Notes: generated from the letters alone by a model not told the origin. 64,000 bases of DNA from an uncultured Polaribacter sp. (GCF_947496195.1 NZ_CANMBY010000003.1:223521-287520), one strand, 5' to 3'; positions 16,958-27,797 are shown, counted from the first letter of the stretch. Program-made: numbers and translations.

Positions 16958-18814
16958 ATGAGTGAGCAAACAAAATATACTGAAGATAATATTAGATCAT
17001 TAGACTGGAAAGAGCATATTAGAATGCGACCAGGAATGTATATTGGTAAACTGGGTGATGGTTCATCAGCAGATGATGGTATTTATATACTTGTAAAAGA
17101 GGTGCTTGACAATTCTATTGATGAATTTGTGATGGGTGCAGGAAAAACCATCGAAATTTCTATTCAAGGTAATAAAGTTACAGTTAGAGATTATGGTAGA
17201 GGAATACCTTTGGGTAAAGTAGTAGATGTAGTTTCTAAAATGAATACTGGAGGTAAATATGATTCTAAAGCTTTTAAAAAATCAGTTGGTTTAAATGGTG
17301 TAGGTACAAAAGCAGTGAATGCATTATCAACATTTTTTCGAGTAGAATCTACTAGAGATGGTAAATCAGCTTCAGCAGAATTTACACAAGGAAATTTAGA
17401 AAATCAAGAGTTCTTAGAAGAAACCTCAAGAAGAAAAGGTACTAAAGTATCTTTTATACCAGACGAAACCATTTTTAAAAAATACAAGTTTCGAAATGAG
17501 TATGTTGCTAAGATGCTCAAAAACTATGTGTATTTAAATCCTGGTTTAACCATAATTTTTAATGGAGAAAAGTACTTTTCTGAAAATGGATTAAAAGATT
17601 TATTAGAGGATAATAATAATACAGATGATATGCTGTATCCTATTATTCACTTAAAAGGAGATGATATAGAAGTTGCTATTACTCATAGTAAAACGCAATA
17701 TTCAGAAGAGTATTATTCATTTGTAAATGGGCAACATACTACTCAAGGTGGTACACATCAAGCTGCATTTAGAGAAGCAATTGTAAAAACGATTCGTGAT
17801 TTTTTTGGTAAAAATTTTGAAGCTTCTGATGTACGTAAATCTGTAATTGCTGCTATTGCTATAAAAGTGATGGAACCTGTTTTTGAAAGTCAGACTAAAA
17901 CAAAACTAGGTTCAACAGAAATGGGTGGTGATTTACCAACTGTAAGAACGTATATCAACGATTTTGTAAAAACAAAATTAGATAACTATCTTCATAGAAA
18001 TACAGATGTAGCAGACAAGCTACAAAAGAAAATTCTTCAAGCAGAAAAAGAACGTAAAGAGCTTTCAGGTATTCGAAAGTTAGCAAGAGATAGAGCAAAA
18101 AAAGCTAGTTTACACAATAAAAAATTGCGCGATTGTAGAATTCACTTAGGAGATACAAAAAAAGAAAATTATTTAGATACTACTCTTTTTATAACAGAGG
18201 GTGACTCTGCTTCTGGATCTATTACAAAATCTAGAAATGTAAATACTCAAGCTGTTTTTAGTTTAAAAGGAAAACCTTTAAACTCTTATGGTTTAAGTAA
18301 GAAAATTGTTTATGAAAATGAAGAGTTTAATTTATTGCAAGCAGCTTTAAATATAGAAGATGGTTTAGAAGATTTAAGATATAATAACATAGTAATTGCA
18401 ACAGATGCAGATGTAGATGGTATGCACATTCGTTTGTTACTAATAACGTTCTTTTTACAGTTTTTTCCTGAGTTAATAAAAGAAGGGCATTTGTACATTT
18501 TAGAAACTCCTTTATTTAGAGTGCGTGATAAAAAAGAAACGATTTATTGTTATTCAGAAGAAGAAAAACAAAATGCCATAGCAAAATTAAGAGGTAAACC
18601 AGAAATTACTCGATTTAAAGGTTTGGGTGAAATTTCTCCAAATGAGTTCGTTCATTTTATAGGTGATGATATTCGTTTAGATCCTGTAATGTTAGACAAA
18701 GAAATGTCTATAGAGCAAATGTTGCAATTTTACATGGGTAAAAACACACCTGATAGACAAAAGTTTATCATTCAAAATTTAAAAGTAGAATTAGATATTG
18801 TTGAGGAAGTTTAA
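16958..18814 (+). CDS. parE: DNA topoisomerase IV subunit B
   Basis: ParE is the ATPase subunit of topoisomerase IV, which decatenates daughter chromosomes. The 618-residue protein has a GHKL ATPase domain (MRPGMYIG near 25, DYGRGIPLG near 78, [14 protein letters not shown] near 111), a transducer domain with QTKTKLG near 313, and a TOPRIM domain with EGDSASGS near 414 and the metal ligands DADVDGMH near 485. Its size, without the GyrB insert, and its pairing with a 909-residue A subunit 3 bases downstream point to topoisomerase IV rather than gyrase. The two genes form an operon. Confidence 0.95.
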   Translation: MSEQTKYTEDNIRSLDWKEHIRMRPGMYIGKLGDGSSADDGIYILVKEVLDNSIDEFVMGAGKTIEISIQGNKVTVRDYGRGIPLGKVVDVVSKMNTGGKYDSKAFKKSVGLNGVGTKAVNALSTFFRVESTRDGKSASAEFTQGNLENQEFLEETSRRKGTKVSFIPDETIFKKYKFRNEYVAKMLKNYVYLNPGLTIIFNGEKYFSENGLKDLLEDNNNTDDMLYPIIHLKGDDIEVAITHSKTQYSEEYYSFVNGQHTTQGGTHQAAFREAIVKTIRDFFGKNFEASDVRKSVIAAIAIKVMEPVFESQTKTKLGSTEMGGDLPTVRTYINDFVKTKLDNYLHRNTDVADKLQKKILQAEKERKELSGIRKLARDRAKKASLHNKKLRDCRIHLGDTKKENYLDTTLFITEGDSASGSITKSRNVNTQAVFSLKGKPLNSYGLSKKIVYENEEFNLLQAALNIEDGLEDLRYNNIVIATDADVDGMHIRLLLITFFLQFFPELIKEGHLYILETPLFRVRDKKETIYCYSEEEKQNAIAKLRGKPEITRFKGLGEISPNEFVHFIGDDIRLDPVMLDKEMSIEQMLQFYMGKNTPDRQKFIIQNLKVELDIVEEV

Positions 18815-18817
18815 GAG

Positions 18818-21547
18818 ATGAGTGAAGAAATAAACGAAAACGAAGAAGTAAATAATCACAATAATCAATCTGAGAATTTAGAAAATCAGAATGATAATGT
18901 AGAAACCATAACAAAAGTTACAGGAATGTACAAAGAATGGTTTTTAGATTATGCTTCATATGTAATTTTAGAAAGAGCAGTACCTGCGTTATTAGATGGA
19001 TTAAAACCTGTACAACGTAGAATAATGCATTCTATGAAAGACTTAGATGATGGACGTTACAATAAAGTAGCTAACATTGTTGGGCATACTATGCAATATC
19101 ATCCTCATGGAGATGCAAGTATTGCAGATGCAATGGTTCAAATTGGTCAAAAAGAATTACTGATTGATATGCAAGGAAACTGGGGTAATATCTTAACAGG
19201 AGATAGAGCTGCAGCTTCAAGATATATAGAAGCACGTTTATCTAAATTTGCTTTAGAAGTAGTTTTTAACCCGAAAACTACAAAGTGGCAAGCTTCTTAT
19301 GATGGTCGTAAAAGAGAACCTGTAAATTTACCTGTTAAATTTCCATTATTATTAGCTCAAGGAGCAGAAGGAATTGCAGTTGGTTTGTCAACCAAAATTT
19401 TACCACATAATTTTAATGAACTCATTGATGCTTCAATCAAATATTTAAAAGGAAGAAGTTTTAAAATTGTGCCAGACTTTTTAACTGGAGGTATTGCAGA
19501 TTTTTCGAATTATAATGATGGTAAAAGAGGAGGTAAAGTAAGAGTAAGAGCTAAAATTTCTCAAATAGATAAAAAGACTTTAGTCATTACAGAAATCCCT
19601 TTTGGTACAACTACACAATCTTTAATAGATAGTATCTTAAAGGCCAATGATAAAGGAAAAATAAAAATAAAGAGGATAGAAGATAACACTGCAGCAAATG
19701 TAGAAATTTTAGTGCATTTACCCCCAAATGTATCTCCAGATAAAACAATTGATGCTTTATATGCTTTTACAAATTGTGAAAACTCAATCTCTCCTTTATG
19801 CTGTATCATTGAAGATAATAAACCCATTTTTGTTGGGGTAACTCAAATGCTAAAACATTCAACAGATCATACTGTTGAGTTGTTAAAATTGGAGTTAGAA
19901 ATTCAATTAAATGAACTTGAAGAACAATGGCATTTTGCATCCCTAGAACGAATTTTTATAGAAAATAGAATCTATAGAGATATTGAAGAAGAAGAAACTT
20001 GGGAAGGTGTTATTAAAGCGATTGATGAAGGCTTAAAACCCCACATCAAACATTTAAAGAGAGCAGTTACAGAAGAAGATATTGTTCGTTTAACAGAAAT
20101 TAGAATTAAAAAGATTTCTAAGTTCGATATTGATAAGGCAAAACAACATATAGAAAGTTTAGAAGAAAAGATTGAAGGAGTAAAACATCATTTAGCTAAT
20201 TTAATAGATTATGCTATTGATTATTTTAAAAATCTAAAAGATAAATACGGAAAAGGAAAAGAACGTAAAACCGAAATTAGAATTTTTGATGACATTGTAG
20301 CATCAAAAGTAGCTATGAATAATGCAAAGCTTTATGTGAATAGAGCAGAAGGTTTTATTGGTACTTCATTAAGAAAAGACGAATTTGTTTGCGATTGTTC
20401 TGATATAGATGATATCATAACTTTTAGAAAAGATGGAACAATGATGGTTACTAAAATCGATGCAAAAACCTTTGTAGGTAAAGATATTATTCATGTAGCA
20501 GTCTTTAAAAAGAAAGACAAACGTACAGTGTATAATATGATGTATAGAGATGGTAAATCTGGACCAAGTTACATGAAACGTTTTAATGTTACCTCTGTAA
20601 CTAGAGATAAAGAATACGATTTAGCCAATGGTAAAAAAGGTTCTATAGTACATTATTTTTCAGCAAATCCAAATGGAGAAGCAGAAGTAGTTACTATTAA
20701 TTTAAGAGCAGTTGGTAGTATCAAAAAATTAAAATGGGATATAGATTTTGCAGATTTAGCAGTAAAAGGTAGAGCTGTTCGTGGTAACACTATTACTAAG
20801 TTTGCCATTAAAAAAGTTGAATTTAAAGAAGCTGGTGTTTCTACATTAAAACCTCGAAAAATTTGGTTTGATGATGCTGTACAACGTTTAAATGTTGATG
20901 AAAGAGGGGAGTTGTTAGGTGAATTTAAAGCAGAAGATAAATTATTAATCATTACTCAAAGTGGAAAAGCAAAAGCTGTTAAACCAGATTTAGCTATGCA
21001 TTTTGAAGATGATATGATTGTTTTAGAAAAATGGATACCTAAAAAACCAATATCTGCTATTTATTATGATGGTGAAAAAGAACGTTACTATATAAAACGT
21101 TTTGTTATAGAAACAACAGAAAAAGAAGAAGTTTTTATTTCTGAACATCCAAAAAGCCAGTTAGAGATTGTTGCTACAGATTATAGACCAGTTGCAGAAG
21201 TGGTGTATTCAAAGCGTAGCTTAGAAAATGAGGAGGTTAATTTAGAGGAGTTTATTGCTGTAAAAGGAATTAAAGCGCTTGGTAATCAATTAACAACAGA
21301 GAAAATAAAGCAGGTAAACCTTTTAGAGTCTTTACCTTATGATGAACCAGAAGATGAAAAAATTGAAGAAGTAGAGGTGGTAGATGAAGAAGTTGTAGAA
21401 GATAAATTACCTTTAGATATACCAACCATAGAAAAATCTTCAACTCTAGAATTGCCTAATAAAGATGATAAGAAAGCTGCCTTATTAAAAAAAGCAATAA
21501 AAAAGAAAAAAGATAATTCAGACGATTCTCAACAATCATTATTTTAA
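18818..21547 (+). CDS. parC: DNA topoisomerase IV subunit A
   Basis: The A subunit breaks and rejoins DNA. The 909-residue protein has the breakage-reunion core with ASYVILERAVPALLDGLKPVQRR (about 47-69) and the catalytic Tyr in AASRYIEARLS near residue 135. A coiled-coil region follows at about 400-480 and a beta-pinwheel-like C-terminal domain at about 540-800. The last about 80 residues are highly charged, with an acidic stretch and then a Lys-rich tail ending DDSQQSLF, probably disordered. A polar, Asn- and Glu-rich extension of about 30 residues precedes the core. It starts 3 bases after parE. Confidence 0.95.
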   Translation: MSEEINENEEVNNHNNQSENLENQNDNVETITKVTGMYKEWFLDYASYVILERAVPALLDGLKPVQRRIMHSMKDLDDGRYNKVANIVGHTMQYHPHGDASIADAMVQIGQKELLIDMQGNWGNILTGDRAAASRYIEARLSKFALEVVFNPKTTKWQASYDGRKREPVNLPVKFPLLLAQGAEGIAVGLSTKILPHNFNELIDASIKYLKGRSFKIVPDFLTGGIADFSNYNDGKRGGKVRVRAKISQIDKKTLVITEIPFGTTTQSLIDSILKANDKGKIKIKRIEDNTAANVEILVHLPPNVSPDKTIDALYAFTNCENSISPLCCIIEDNKPIFVGVTQMLKHSTDHTVELLKLELEIQLNELEEQWHFASLERIFIENRIYRDIEEEETWEGVIKAIDEGLKPHIKHLKRAVTEEDIVRLTEIRIKKISKFDIDKAKQHIESLEEKIEGVKHHLANLIDYAIDYFKNLKDKYGKGKERKTEIRIFDDIVASKVAMNNAKLYVNRAEGFIGTSLRKDEFVCDCSDIDDIITFRKDGTMMVTKIDAKTFVGKDIIHVAVFKKKDKRTVYNMMYRDGKSGPSYMKRFNVTSVTRDKEYDLANGKKGSIVHYFSANPNGEAEVVTINLRAVGSIKKLKWDIDFADLAVKGRAVRGNTITKFAIKKVEFKEAGVSTLKPRKIWFDDAVQRLNVDERGELLGEFKAEDKLLIITQSGKAKAVKPDLAMHFEDDMIVLEKWIPKKPISAIYYDGEKERYYIKRFVIETTEKEEVFISEHPKSQLEIVATDYRPVAEVVYSKRSLENEEVNLEEFIAVKGIKALGNQLTTEKIKQVNLLESLPYDEPEDEKIEEVEVVDEEVVEDKLPLDIPTIEKSSTLELPNKDDKKAALLKKAIKKKKDNSDDSQQSLF

Positions 21548-21550
21548 AAT

Positions 21551-21883
21551 ATGAAACTTAAGCATCTTTACCTTTTTTTATCAGTATTAGGTATTTGTTA
21601 CACTTGGTATTACAATATTCAATATTTTAATACTGTAGAAGATGCAAATCTGATTGGTTTTTTTAAAGATGCACAACAAAATTTTGCTGGTAAATCTTTT
21701 GGTGCAGATTTAACTGTTGTTTGTTTAACTTTTTTTGCTTTCTTAATTCCAGAATCTTTAAGATTAAAAATTAAGTATTGGTGGACCTTAATACCATTAA
21801 CATTTTTAATTGCTATAGCATTTACATTTCCTTTATTCTTATATTTGAGAGAATTATCTCTCGAAAAAAAGAATGAAATTTAG
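21551..21883 (+). CDS. DUF2834 family membrane protein
   Basis: The 110-residue protein has three hydrophobic segments, about residues 3-20, 52-70 and 78-98, and the family feature YLFLSVLGICYTWYYN followed by the loop with FFKDAQQNFAGKSFGADL. This matches DUF2834, small inner-membrane proteins of unknown function. It starts 3 bases after parC and overlaps the next gene by 11 bases, so it is probably read from the parE-parC transcript. Nothing in it suggests a direct part in topoisomerase action. Confidence 0.8.
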   Translation: MKLKHLYLFLSVLGICYTWYYNIQYFNTVEDANLIGFFKDAQQNFAGKSFGADLTVVCLTFFAFLIPESLRLKIKYWWTLIPLTFLIAIAFTFPLFLYLRELSLEKKNEI

Positions 21884-23195
21884 ACTTTCTTTATTATTAT
21901 GCTTTTTGTACCTCTCTTTTTTTGGGCAAGAAAAAGTATTTTATTTTAAAGATGCTAATAAAGAATATTCATCAAAAACAATTGGTTTTGCAAATTTTAA
22001 AGAAGTTGTAGATGATATTGTTTTAGAAAGTAAAACTGATGCAGTTTTTTGGTTTAAAATTCCTAAATCTTTAGATGATGGTGATTATGTTTTTCAAATA
22101 AAAAGTATAGATACTAAAGGAACTAAAGGGTTTCAAGGAAATAAGGTTTTAGAAAAGTTACCCTACCAAAGATATAATGTCTTTCAATTTACTAGAAATG
22201 AAGATACTTTCATAAAAACTGCTTCAAATTCAAAAGCTTATTACCCTATAACTTTAAATAAATCTGATATATTTAATTTCAAAGAGAAAAAAATAATTAC
22301 TTATAATAGTTTTTATTACGGTTTTTCTTTTTTGGTAATTCTTTACTGTTTTGTTTATTATTTTTATTTTAAAGATTACGCTTTCTTATACTATTCAGTC
22401 TTTTTAGCTTCTATTACTTTAGGTTTTTTAATTATTGATGGTACACTTAATTTATTTGGAGTATCAAAAAAAAATACAAATTTTCTAATAATTACTAATT
22501 ATATAGCTTTAGCTTTTTTTGCATCAAAATTTATAAACAGTTTTTTATTTTTAGAGAGCATATATCCTAAACTAAAAAAGTATACTTATACTGTTGGGGT
22601 ATTAATTATTTTATCTGGCTTAATCTACTTTATTACTGATAGCCATTTATATTTATTGATATTAAATATTTTGGTATTTTCTTTATTACTAATTTATTGG
22701 TTAACATCAGTTTTACTTATTAAGAGAAATATTTATACTAAAATTTTAGTATTAGCATTTGCGCTTTTACTTTTTTCAGCTATAGATTCTTTTGTTCTTA
22801 CCAACTTTGGATTCAGGATTTTTAAATCTAATCCATTATTAATGAAGATTGGTGGTATTGTTCAAATTATAGTATTATGGTTTGCTGTAATTTTTAGAGA
22901 GAAAATACTTAGAAAAGAAAATGCATTTATGAAGAAGGAAATTATTTCTTTCTCAGATTCTATAAATTTAAATGATGAAAAGGTAAAAAATGAGAATACT
23001 TTAGAAGATTTAAGTCATAGAGAAAGAGAAATTTTTAATTTAATTATTCAAGGTAAATCTAATAAAATGATATCTGCAGAATTAAATATTTCTGTGAATA
23101 CTGTAAAATTTCATATTAAAAATATTTACGAAAAATTAAATATTAAAAGTAGAAAGGAAGCTTTAAATATTGATTTAAATATAGCTAAAATGTAG
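21873..23195 (+). CDS. Membrane-bound LuxR-type transcriptional regulator
   Basis: The 440-residue protein combines a signal peptide (about 1-18), an extracytoplasmic segment of about 115 residues, seven hydrophobic helices (about 140-345; 7TMR-like) and a cytoplasmic C-terminal LuxR/GerE helix-turn-helix. The HTH is LSHREREIFNLIIQGKSNKM... with ISVNTVKFHIKNIYEKL near 373-425. It therefore looks like a one-protein membrane sensor that binds DNA without a separate kinase. The ligand and targets are unknown. The first codons overlap the DUF2834 gene by 11 bases, and a strong terminator follows. Confidence 0.85.
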   Translation: MKFRLSLLLCFLYLSFFGQEKVFYFKDANKEYSSKTIGFANFKEVVDDIVLESKTDAVFWFKIPKSLDDGDYVFQIKSIDTKGTKGFQGNKVLEKLPYQRYNVFQFTRNEDTFIKTASNSKAYYPITLNKSDIFNFKEKKIITYNSFYYGFSFLVILYCFVYYFYFKDYAFLYYSVFLASITLGFLIIDGTLNLFGVSKKNTNFLIITNYIALAFFASKFINSFLFLESIYPKLKKYTYTVGVLIILSGLIYFITDSHLYLLILNILVFSLLLIYWLTSVLLIKRNIYTKILVLAFALLLFSAIDSFVLTNFGFRIFKSNPLLMKIGGIVQIIVLWFAVIFREKILRKENAFMKKEIISFSDSINLNDEKVKNENTLEDLSHREREIFNLIIQGKSNKMISAELNISVNTVKFHIKNIYEKLNIKSRKEALNIDLNIAKM

Positions 23196-23311
23196 TTTTT
23201 TAGCACATTACTACCCTAAAACTACCCAACTAAAAACAAGTAAACTTAATAGAAAACATTAAATTTGTATGTATAAATTATATTCCCCATCTTTATTATA
23301 CTATCCAAACT

Positions 23312-23340
23312 ACTCTTGACAATCTGTCAAGAGTTTTTTT
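23312..23340. terminator. Terminator after the LuxR-type regulator gene
   Basis: A 10-bp perfect stem ACTCTTGACA / TGTCAAGAGT with a 3-base loop (23312-23334) is followed by seven T. It ends the plus-strand topoisomerase IV-regulator transcript and abuts the convergent gene stop at 23339. Confidence 0.9.
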
Positions 23341-24475
23341 ATTTCATCTTTTCAAAAAAAGTAAATTTATAGTTTGGCAACAATTCTGGATTTGTAATTT
23401 TTATGATATCCTTTAAGACTAAATCTGGTCTAGTTGGTGCCAATTCATAATAAATAATTCCACCTGTTTTACCCTTTTTAATTGATGGTGAATAAATTTT
23501 ATCCTCTTTAAAAGTAGTAAACTTTTCATACAACTTATTAGAACTTAACATTTGTTCTTTAGATGAAAAATAACCTGGAGCAATCCAATAATCAGCATTA
23601 ATTCCTTTTTCAAAAACGCTTTCAAAGCTTAAAGATAAACTGCCTTTACCTTTAGTGTTTTTCCATAAATAATTAACATTAGCATCTTCTAAAAATTGAG
23701 CTACAAAACTATCTCCTGCAGGTAAATTCCATATATCTTTACTCATAATGGCTCCAGATAATACAGTTTGTTGTTTTGTTGATTTTAGGGCTATTTTTTT
23801 AGCTTCTAAATAATTGTTTTCAATTTCATTAAAAATACTGTCAGCAAGTTGTTCTTTGTCAAATAAAACTCCAAAAAATTTAATCCATTCAGCTCTACCC
23901 AATGGTGTTTCTTCTAGCCAATCTCCATTGTAAATTACATTTATTCCAGATTTTTGAATTGTAGATAAAGATTTGTCAGCAGACGAAACACTATAACCAA
24001 CAATTAATTCTGGTTGTAAATCCAATAATATCTCTGTATTTAATGCATTTTCTTTTCCTATTTCTTTTATTTTACCTAGATCAATTAATTGCCTAGTTTT
24101 TTCTGATGAAACATATCTAGAAAAAGGAAATCCAATTATTGATTTTTCTTCTTTTAGCAATTCAACCATTGGTATATGAGTAGTTGATGTTACAATTATT
24201 TCTTTTATAGGGACCTGAATAATTTTCTTATCCAAATCATTTAAATTTTTACTTGAAGATTTATTATAAACTTTATACTCATAAATTTCATTAGATCCTT
24301 TATAAGCTGATTTAATAATTAGTTTTTTAAATCTATTTTCTTCAACTATATCAAATCCTTTTGCATATTTAATGGTAGTTTTTTTAGTTGATTCAACTTT
24401 TTTATTTACAGTTTCTTTTTTACAAGAAACTAAAATTAGTAAAAGCAACAAGAAAGCATAAGAACTATTTTTCAT
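23339..24475 (-). CDS. ABC-type binding lipoprotein, BtuF/FepB-like
   Basis: The 378-residue protein has a lipoprotein signal ([10 protein letters not shown], Cys near residue 18) and a class III periplasmic-binding-protein fold of the cobalamin/siderophore type. Typical segments are [15 protein letters not shown] (about 89), [14 protein letters not shown] (about 150) and [23 protein letters not shown] (about 179). It would deliver vitamin B12 or an iron chelate to an ABC permease; no permease or ATPase gene is in the window. The nearby riboswitch-controlled BtuB-like receptor suggests B12, but that is an inference. Its start overlaps the guaC stop by 4 bases (ATGA). Confidence 0.82.
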   Translation of the reverse strand: MKNSSYAFLLLLLILVSCKKETVNKKVESTKKTTIKYAKGFDIVEENRFKKLIIKSAYKGSNEIYEYKVYNKSSSKNLNDLDKKIIQVPIKEIIVTSTTHIPMVELLKEEKSIIGFPFSRYVSSEKTRQLIDLGKIKEIGKENALNTEILLDLQPELIVGYSVSSADKSLSTIQKSGINVIYNGDWLEETPLGRAEWIKFFGVLFDKEQLADSIFNEIENNYLEAKKIALKSTKQQTVLSGAIMSKDIWNLPAGDSFVAQFLEDANVNYLWKNTKGKGSLSLSFESVFEKGINADYWIAPGYFSSKEQMLSSNKLYEKFTTFKEDKIYSPSIKKGKTGGIIYYELAPTRPDLVLKDIIKITNPELLPNYKFTFFEKMK

Positions 24476-25512
24476 TTTGTAAATACTTGATTTTCTTGTT
24501 CCTGAACTCTAATAAAAGTTGTTCTTTTGGTTAGCTCTTTTAATCTTCTAGCTCCTACATATGTACAAGTAGAACGTAAACCTCCTAAAATATCTATTAC
24601 AGTATTCTCAACATTTCCTTTAAAAGGAATTTTTACTGTTTTACCTTCAGAAGCTCTGTAGTCTGCAACACCACCTGAATGTTTATTCATAGCTGTTTCA
24701 GAGCTCATGCCATAAAAAGCTTTAAATTTTTCGCCATTTTCCTCTATAATCTCTCCACCACTTTCTGTATGTCCAGCTAGCATGCCACCTAACATTACAA
24801 AATCTGCATTTGCTCCAAAGGCTTTAGCAACATCTCCAGGAACTTTACAGCCACCATCAGAAATTATTTGACCACCTAAACCATGAGCAGCATCAGCACA
24901 CTCAATAATGGCAGATAATTGAGGATAACCAACTCCTGTTTTTACTCTTGTTGTACATACAGAACCTGGTCCAATACCCACTTTAATAATATCTGCTCCA
25001 GATAATAACAATTCTTCTACCATTTCACCAGTTACTACATTACCAGCTATTATTACTTTATTAGGATGTTGTTTGCGCATTTTTCTAACGAATTCTACAA
25101 AATGTTCTGAATAGCCGTTTGCAACATCAATACAAATAAAATTTATTTGTGGAAATTCATTTAAAATTGTTTTTACCTTTTTAGCATCTTCTTTACTTGT
25201 ACCTGTACTTATTGCAATATTATTTAAAGTATTTACTGACGATTCATGAATAAATTTTCTCCAATCATCAATAGTATAATGCTTATGAATTGCTGTAAAA
25301 ATATTGTGGTTACTTAATGCTTTTGCCATATTAAAAGTACCAACAGTATCCATATTTGCAGCTATAATAGGTACTCCTTTCCAAGTTATATCACTGTGTA
25401 AAAAATTGAACTCTCTTTCCAGTGTTACTTCAGACCTAGATTTTAGAGTAGATCTTTTAGGTCGAAACATAACGTCTTTAAAGCCTAATTTTAAATCATT
25501 TTCGATTCTCAT
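24472..25512 (-). CDS. guaC: GMP reductase
   Basis: GuaC reduces GMP to IMP with NADPH and releases ammonia, for purine interconversion. The 346-residue TIM-barrel protein lacks the CBS domains of IMP dehydrogenase, matching GMP reductase. The catalytic loop [20 protein letters not shown] (about 179-198) contains the active Cys; [19 protein letters not shown] (about 216) and the flap region [24 protein letters not shown] follow. It is the first gene of a two-gene operon with the binding lipoprotein (4-base overlap) and is divergent from the cobalamin riboswitch. Confidence 0.95.
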   Translation of the reverse strand: MRIENDLKLGFKDVMFRPKRSTLKSRSEVTLEREFNFLHSDITWKGVPIIAANMDTVGTFNMAKALSNHNIFTAIHKHYTIDDWRKFIHESSVNTLNNIAISTGTSKEDAKKVKTILNEFPQINFICIDVANGYSEHFVEFVRKMRKQHPNKVIIAGNVVTGEMVEELLLSGADIIKVGIGPGSVCTTRVKTGVGYPQLSAIIECADAAHGLGGQIISDGGCKVPGDVAKAFGANADFVMLGGMLAGHTESGGEIIEENGEKFKAFYGMSSETAMNKHSGGVADYRASEGKTVKIPFKGNVENTVIDILGGLRSTCTYVGARRLKELTKRTTFIRVQEQENQVFTK

Positions 25513-25584
25513 ATTTAAAATTTATTAGATTTTAAAGATATCAATTTTAGGTATCTTAAAAAGAATTTGCAATAAAATTTATAT

Positions 25585-25592
25585 TACATTTG
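25585..25592 (+). promoter_or_regulatory. -7 box upstream of the cobalamin riboswitch
   Basis: TACATTTG matches TAnnTTTG; a TTTG at 25566-25569 is a possible -33 element with a rather short 15-base spacer. The start site would be about 25598, just before the leader hairpin. Confidence 0.5.
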
Positions 25593-25606
25593 TCAAGATT
25601 TTTGGT

Positions 25607-25800
25607 TTTTGTATAAATATCGGTTTATACAAAATTAAAAGGGAATTTGGTGAAAATCCAAAACTGTTCCCGCAACTGTAAGTTTATGCTGATTTTAGTT
25701 TCAGCACTTTTTTAAGGATGTTATTTTTCTTATGCCACTGACATTTAATGTTGGGAAGGCGAATAACATAAAACAAGTCAGGAGACCTGCCTAAAGTCAC
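25607..25800 (+). ncRNA. Cobalamin riboswitch (leader of BtuB-like gene)
   Basis: The leader contains the conserved cobalamin core GGGAATTTGGTGAAAATCC at 25641-25659, followed by CTGTTCCCGCAACTGTAAG, a GCCACTG element near 25734, GGGAAGGCG near 25753, and the B12 box AAGTCAGGAGACCTGCC at 25775-25791. An 11-bp perfect hairpin (25607-25634) precedes the core. B12 binding would be expected to lower expression of the TonB receptor gene starting at 25893. Downstream short pairings AACTTT/AAAGTT and TGTAC/GTACA near 25807-25852 are candidates for the expression platform. Boundaries are approximate. Confidence 0.95.
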
Positions 25801-25892
25801 GAGTTAAAAACTTTCGGGATAAAAGTTTATGTACTAATATTTTTCTGTACAGAATATTTACCTGATTTATTGTATTAATTAAATCATTAAAA

Positions 25893-27797
25893 ATGAAAAA
25901 GCAATTATTAATTGTTAGTGTGTTGGCATGCAATTTTGTTAACACAAATTTATTTTCTCAAGAAAAAAAAGAGAAAATAGAATCTTTAGAAGAAGTTGTA
26001 GTTACTGCAACAAAATTTGAAACCAATAAAAAGAATATTGGTAAAATAGTATATAAAATCACTCAAGAAACAATAGAAAACAGTAGAGGAAAATCTATTG
26101 TAGATTTATTAAATGATGTTCCTGGTGTAGAAATTAATGGTAACTTTAGTACAAGAGGCCAAAATTTAGGATATTATATAAGAGGAGGAAGAAATAGACA
26201 AGTTGCAATATTAATTGATGGTGTAAATGTAAATGATCCATCATCATTTAATGGTGATTTTGATCTAAGACAATTAGATATTAATCAAATTGAAAGAATA
26301 GAAGTTTTAAAAGGAGCTTCTTCAACTTTATATGGTACAGGTGCTGCAACTGGGGTTATCAATATCATTTTAAAAAAAGCTTCAAAAAATAGTTTTTCAG
26401 GTACTTTTAATTCTTTTGTAGGTACAAATTCATCAAGTGAAAATAATCGTTTTGCAGCAGATGAAATTTCAACTAATTTTAATTTTAATGGAACTTTAGG
26501 AAAACTAGATTATTTGTTTGCTTTAAATGGTAATGGTTCAAAAGGTCTTTCTGCAGCTGAAAATAGTGGTAATAAAGAATTTGAAGAAGATGTTTTTTCA
26601 AGACAAAACATGTTACTAAAGTTAAACTACTCCGTAAACAATAAGTTTAAAATAGGAATTTTAACAAGTATAGATGAGTTTTCTACGGATTTTGATGGTT
26701 TTGATTTTGATCCTATAACTTTTGCAAGTATACCTGCAGATAGAGATAATAATTTAGAGAGTTTTCAAAAACGTTTTGCAGTTAATGCAGATTATTCTTA
26801 CTCAAAGGGAGAATTAAAATTAAGAACTTTTTATACTGATATTAAGAGAACTGAAACTCCTTCAAATGATTTTTTTAAAGGAGAAGTTTTAGGGTTCGAT
26901 ATTTTTAATAATTATAAGTTTACTAACAAAATTTCTTTATTAACGGGTTTTACTGCTCAATTTCAAGATATGATTCAGAGAACTTCTTTTAGTACTATAG
27001 AAGAAGGTAAAGGAAAACAACATTTTTATGATCCATATATATCAGTTAATTACAATTCATCTTTTGGTTTTAACTTAAATGCTGGTTCAAGGTTAAATAT
27101 TCATAATGAGTATGGTAGTAATTTTGTTTTTAATGTTAACCCTTCTTATAATTTTACCATTAATAATAATTTAATTAAAGTATTTACCTCTTACAGTACT
27201 GCATTTGTTACTCCAACCTTATCAGAAATATTTACAAAATTACCATCAATTGGTGAGTTATTACCAGAAGAAGATATTACTATTGAAGGAGGTTTTGATA
27301 TTGCTTTAGGCGAAAAAATTAATATAAATGCCACTTATTTTTATAGAGAAGAGACTAATAAAATAGGTTATGATCCAACCACTTTTCAAACAATAAATGA
27401 TTTAGGTACTTTCTTAGCACGAGGTTTTGAAACAGAAGTAAATTTTAAAATGAATTCAAAACTATCATTTTTAGCTAATTATACTCACATAAATAGAGAT
27501 GAAAATTTACTTTTAAAAATACCTCAAAATAAATTCTTCATCAAGGCAGATTACAAATTAACAAATTCAACATTTACCTCTTTGTCATATAGATATGTTG
27601 ACGAAACTACAGACTTTGGTAATGTTTCTTTAGATGCTTATAACTTAGTAGATTTCTTTATAAATCATTCTTTGCTAGATGGTAAAGTTACTTTTTATGG
27701 AAGTATAACTAATATTTTCAATGAAAATTTTCAGGAGATAGCAGGTTTTACAACAAGAGGTAGAAATTATAGTTTAGGATTAAATATTAAATTATAG
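25893..27797 (+). CDS. TonB-dependent vitamin B12 receptor, BtuB-like
   Basis: This 634-residue outer-membrane receptor has a signal peptide (about 1-22, ending NLFSQ), a TonB box (EEVVVTATKFE near 31), a plug domain (about 45-160, with PGVEINGNFSTRG, LIDGVNVNDPS and IERIEVLKGASSTLYGTGA) and a 22-strand beta-barrel ending in the aromatic-type terminal strand NYSLGLNIKL. The cobalamin riboswitch upstream makes corrinoid uptake the best call. It is of normal BtuB size and lacks the N-terminal carboxypeptidase-like extension of SusC receptors. A terminator follows at once, so it is a single-gene transcript. Confidence 0.9.
   Translation: MKKQLLIVSVLACNFVNTNLFSQEKKEKIESLEEVVVTATKFETNKKNIGKIVYKITQETIENSRGKSIVDLLNDVPGVEINGNFSTRGQNLGYYIRGGRNRQVAILIDGVNVNDPSSFNGDFDLRQLDINQIERIEVLKGASSTLYGTGAATGVINIILKKASKNSFSGTFNSFVGTNSSSENNRFAADEISTNFNFNGTLGKLDYLFALNGNGSKGLSAAENSGNKEFEEDVFSRQNMLLKLNYSVNNKFKIGILTSIDEFSTDFDGFDFDPITFASIPADRDNNLESFQKRFAVNADYSYSKGELKLRTFYTDIKRTETPSNDFFKGEVLGFDIFNNYKFTNKISLLTGFTAQFQDMIQRTSFSTIEEGKGKQHFYDPYISVNYNSSFGFNLNAGSRLNIHNEYGSNFVFNVNPSYNFTINNNLIKVFTSYSTAFVTPTLSEIFTKLPSIGELLPEEDITIEGGFDIALGEKININATYFYREETNKIGYDPTTFQTINDLGTFLARGFETEVNFKMNSKLSFLANYTHINRDENLLLKIPQNKFFIKADYKLTNSTFTSLSYRYVDETTDFGNVSLDAYNLVDFFINHSLLDGKVTFYGSITNIFNENFQEIAGFTTRGRNYSLGLNIKL

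Noticed and set aside
25513..25892. A missing gene in the guaC-btuB gap
   Set aside because: The gap is filled by the promoter, leader hairpin and cobalamin riboswitch; no open frame is needed.
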